Shown piece by piece: positions 13,441 to 14,992 of a stretch of DNA of 14,992 nucleotides (position 1 is its first letter; each line of letters opens with the position of its first letter). The position numbers and the translations under genes are program-made. Below the pieces are notes generated by a model that was not told the DNA's origin, ran no database searches, and saw nothing but the letters and a program-made list of their open reading frames with translations. The stretch is taken from contig NZ_JBFHJW010000084.1 in the NCBI RefSeq assembly GCF_041595635.1, positions 1-14,992 of the forward strand, read 5' to 3'. The stretch comes from Labilibaculum sp041595635. GTDB taxonomy: Bacteria; Bacteroidota; Bacteroidia; Bacteroidales; Marinifilaceae.

Positions 13441-14151
13441 ATGCTTACATACAAACGTGTTTTATTAAAATTAAGTGGCGAATCTTTAATGGGCGAACAG
13501 CAACATGGCATTGATTCACAACGCCTAAGCGACTATGCTGAACAAATTAAAGAAATTGCTGAACTTGGTGTTGAAGTTGGAATTGTAATTGGTGGCGGTA
13601 ATATATTTCGCGGATTAAGCGGTGCAGCAAAAGGTTTCGACCGAGTAAAAGGAGATTCCATGGGAATGCTTGCAACCGTAATTAATAGCCTAGCCCTAAA
13701 TTCTGCGCTGGAAGCAATCCAATGCAAATCGCGTGTATTAACAGCCATTCGCATGGAACCAATTGGCGAATTTTACTCCAAACAAAAAGCAGTTGACTAC
13801 CTATCGGCAGGTTATGTGACCATATTTTCGGCCGGAACAGGAAACCCTTACTTTACAACAGACACTGGATCATCGCTAAGAGGAATTGAAATAGAAGCCG
13901 ATGTAATGCTTAAAGGAACTCGCGTAGATGGAATTTATACCGCCGATCCTGAAAAAGATAGCAGTGCCACAAAATATGAAAGCATCACTTTCGACGAAAT
14001 TTATCACAAAGATTTAAGAGTGATGGATTTAACTGCAACAACAATGTGCAAAGAAAACAATTTACCAATTATTGTTTTTGATATGGATACCATTGGAAAT
14101 TTAAAACTAGTAATTGAAGGAAAAAAAATAGGAACTTTGGTTCATAACTAG
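13441..14151 (+). CDS. pyrH: Uridylate kinase (UMP kinase)
   Basis: PyrH phosphorylates UMP to UDP with ATP in pyrimidine nucleotide synthesis. It acts as a cytoplasmic hexamer of the amino-acid-kinase fold. From the ATG at 13441 the protein has 236 residues, the usual size. Motifs visible are YKRVLLKLSGESLMG (4-18), the glycine-rich IGGGNIFRG (50-58), GDSMGMLATVINSLAL (71-86), GTGNPYFTTDTGSSLRG (132-148) and the ADVMLKGTRVDGIYTADP block (153-170) that binds nucleotide. An in-frame TTG lies nine bases upstream at 13432, but ATG yields the standard MLTYKRVLLKLSG start, so I prefer it. It stands after the tsf terminator, so it must have its own promoter. I cannot point to a convincing one in the short AT-rich gap. 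frr follows after 130 bp. Confidence 0.97.
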   Translation: MLTYKRVLLKLSGESLMGEQQHGIDSQRLSDYAEQIKEIAELGVEVGIVIGGGNIFRGLSGAAKGFDRVKGDSMGMLATVINSLALNSALEAIQCKSRVLTAIRMEPIGEFYSKQKAVDYLSAGYVTIFSAGTGNPYFTTDTGSSLRGIEIEADVMLKGTRVDGIYTADPEKDSSATKYESITFDEIYHKDLRVMDLTATTMCKENNLPIIVFDMDTIGNLKLVIEGKKIGTLVHN

Positions 14152-14228
14152 GTCTTGCCATAGTCTTATGACAATTACTCGTTTGTTTTAATAAAAAAAA
14201 GTATTTTTATTTGCTTACAGATTTTTGT

Positions 14229-14236
14229 TATTTTTG
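14229..14236 (+). promoter_or_regulatory. Possible frr promoter (-7 element)
   Basis: TATTTTTG matches TAnnTTTG exactly, 45 bp before the frr ATG. The nearest upstream TTTG (14210-14213) is only 15 bp away, too close for a standard -33 element, so the match may be partly due to T-richness. If real, frr can be transcribed independently of pyrH. Confidence 0.4.
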
Positions 14237-14281
14237 TAAGAACATACATTGATCCATAAAAAATATTAAAATCTTTCTCCG

Positions 14282-14845
14282 ATGACTGAAGAAGTTCAAA
14301 TGTATCTTGAGGATACGAAGGAAAAGATGGAAGCTGCTGTTGACCATCTTGAAAAAGCATTACTGAAAATTCGCGCTGGAAAAGCTAATCCAAGCATGCT
14401 GAATGGCGTAATGGTAGATTACTATGGCAACATGACTCCACTAGCTCAAGTTGCGAACCTTAGTGTTCCCGATCCAAGAACCATTGCTATTCAACCTTGG
14501 GAAAAGCCAATGATTGCTCAAATTGAAAAAGCAATTATGAATTCGAATTTGGGTTTTAATCCCGATAACAATGGCGAAGTAATTCGAATTAACATTCCGG
14601 CCTTAACCGAAGAACGAAGAGGTGATTTGGTAAAACAAGCCAAAGCAGAATGCGAACATGCTAAAGTAAGTATCCGAAATGCCCGAAGAGATACCAATGT
14701 CGAATTGAAAAAATTGATTAAGGAAGGCTTATCGGAAGATGCTGAAAAAGATGCTGAAGCTGAAGTTCAAAAATATACCGACGTATTCGGTAAGAAAGTA
14801 GACGACCTGCTAACAGAAAAAGAGAAAGACATTATGACCATATAA
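14282..14845 (+). CDS. frr: Ribosome recycling factor
   Basis: RRF, together with EF-G, splits the post-termination ribosome so it can be used again. The 187 residues match the family in full. The first helix is MEAAVDHLEKALLKIRAGKANPSML. Domain II contains VDYYGNMTPLAQVANLSVPDPRTIAIQPWEK (45-75), and the long C-terminal helices have the signature ALTEERRGDLVKQAK (107-121) and VSIRNARRDTNVELKKLIK. The protein starts at ATG 14282 with MTEEVQMYLEDTKEKM. It lies 130 bp after pyrH on the same strand, the order seen widely (pyrH-frr), and a strong hairpin terminator follows 5 bp after the stop. Confidence 0.98.
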   Translation: MTEEVQMYLEDTKEKMEAAVDHLEKALLKIRAGKANPSMLNGVMVDYYGNMTPLAQVANLSVPDPRTIAIQPWEKPMIAQIEKAIMNSNLGFNPDNNGEVIRINIPALTEERRGDLVKQAKAECEHAKVSIRNARRDTNVELKKLIKEGLSEDAEKDAEAEVQKYTDVFGKKVDDLLTEKEKDIMTI

Positions 14846-14850
14846 GAATT

Positions 14851-14880
14851 AAAAAGCTGCCTACAAAGGCAGCTTTTTTT
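14851..14880. terminator. Bidirectional terminator between frr and the right-edge gene
   Basis: AAAAAGCTGCCT (14851-14862) pairs with AGGCAGCTTTTT (14867-14878) across the loop ACAA, with T-runs on both strands (T to 14880 on plus, five T on minus). It terminates frr. It lies 9 bp beyond the stop of the convergent gene, so it probably serves both. Confidence 0.92.
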
Positions 14881-14886
14881 ATGCCA

Positions 14887-14992
14887 CTAATTTTTTCCGA
14901 AAGAAAATCTGATTCGGGCAACGAAAGCTCGTGGTCGCAAAGAAAATTCGCTATATACCGAGCTTAAATCGGAATTAAATCCAGAGTATACA
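14887..14992 (-). CDS. C-terminus of an outer-membrane beta-barrel protein (cut by the right edge)
   Basis: On the minus strand a frame is open from the window edge to TAG at 14889-14887, giving 34 residues. The end reads FVARIRFSFGKN, an amphipathic final beta-strand with the RFSFGKN finish that I associate with Bacteroidota outer-membrane barrels, including TonB-dependent receptors and related beta-barrel families. The preceding stretch, with Ser, Asn, Asp and Tyr, fits an outer loop. The terminator at 14851-14880 sits right behind the stop and supports a real convergent gene. The substrate and full architecture cannot be judged from this fragment. Confidence 0.65.
   Translation of the reverse strand, partial: VYSGFNSDLSSVYSEFSLRPRAFVARIRFSFGKN

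Noticed and set aside
1..14992. Mobile element, CRISPR array, tRNA, rRNA or defence island
   Set aside because: No transposase or integrase-like protein, no regularly spaced repeats, no tRNA cloverleaf and no attachment-site duplication seen. The gene content is chromosomal housekeeping plus envelope genes.

Overview
This window is a stretch of chromosome from a low-GC member of the Bacteroidota. The signs are a TonB-dependent receptor with an N-terminal carboxypeptidase-regulatory-like domain, promoters of the Bacteroidota type (-33 TTTG, -7 TAnnTTTG), near absence of Shine-Dalgarno sequences, many secreted proteins whose signal peptides end in an Ala-Gln type site, and ribosomal proteins typical of the phylum. 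The protein style suggests a marine Bacteroidales/Marinilabiliales relative (Marinifilum/Labilibaculum-like). That placement is inference and is not proven by the sequence.

Layout. (1) 1-2808, minus strand: a TonB-dependent outer-membrane receptor followed 32 bp later by the start of a lipoprotein that runs off the left edge. A promoter and a small inverted repeat lie upstream of the receptor. (2) 2809-3449: an AT-rich intergenic region holding the promoter and a long, possibly structured leader of typA. (3) 3450-5585: typA (BipA GTPase), facing a small 4Fe-4S ferredoxin across a shared hairpin terminator. (4) 5667-8892: a five-gene plus-strand unit made of an orphan secreted protein, a PadR-type repressor, a large PspC-domain membrane protein, a DUF4252-like secreted protein and a tiny PspC protein. 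It looks like a self-regulated envelope-stress module. (5) 9027-10169: an unassigned outer-membrane beta-barrel-like protein. (6) 10170-10670: 500 bp without a gene, holding two promoter-like sites. (7) 10671-13393: rplM-rpsI-rpsB-tsf, closed by a strong terminator. (8) 13441-14880: pyrH and frr, again closed by a strong terminator. (9) 14887-right edge: the C-terminus of a convergent outer-membrane protein.

Most of the window is housekeeping translation machinery (L13, S9, S2, EF-Ts, BipA, ribosome recycling factor) plus UMP kinase, in an order familiar from many bacteria. I found no mobile element, CRISPR array, tRNA, rRNA or defence system. The most interesting signal is non-coding. The 100-bp gap between rpsI and rpsB folds, by direct base matching, into a compact three-way junction: an 11-bp closing helix with one G.U pair, a 5-bp hairpin and a long arm. 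It ends about 30 nt before the rpsB start codon. This is a good candidate for an autoregulatory leader of the S2/EF-Ts genes.
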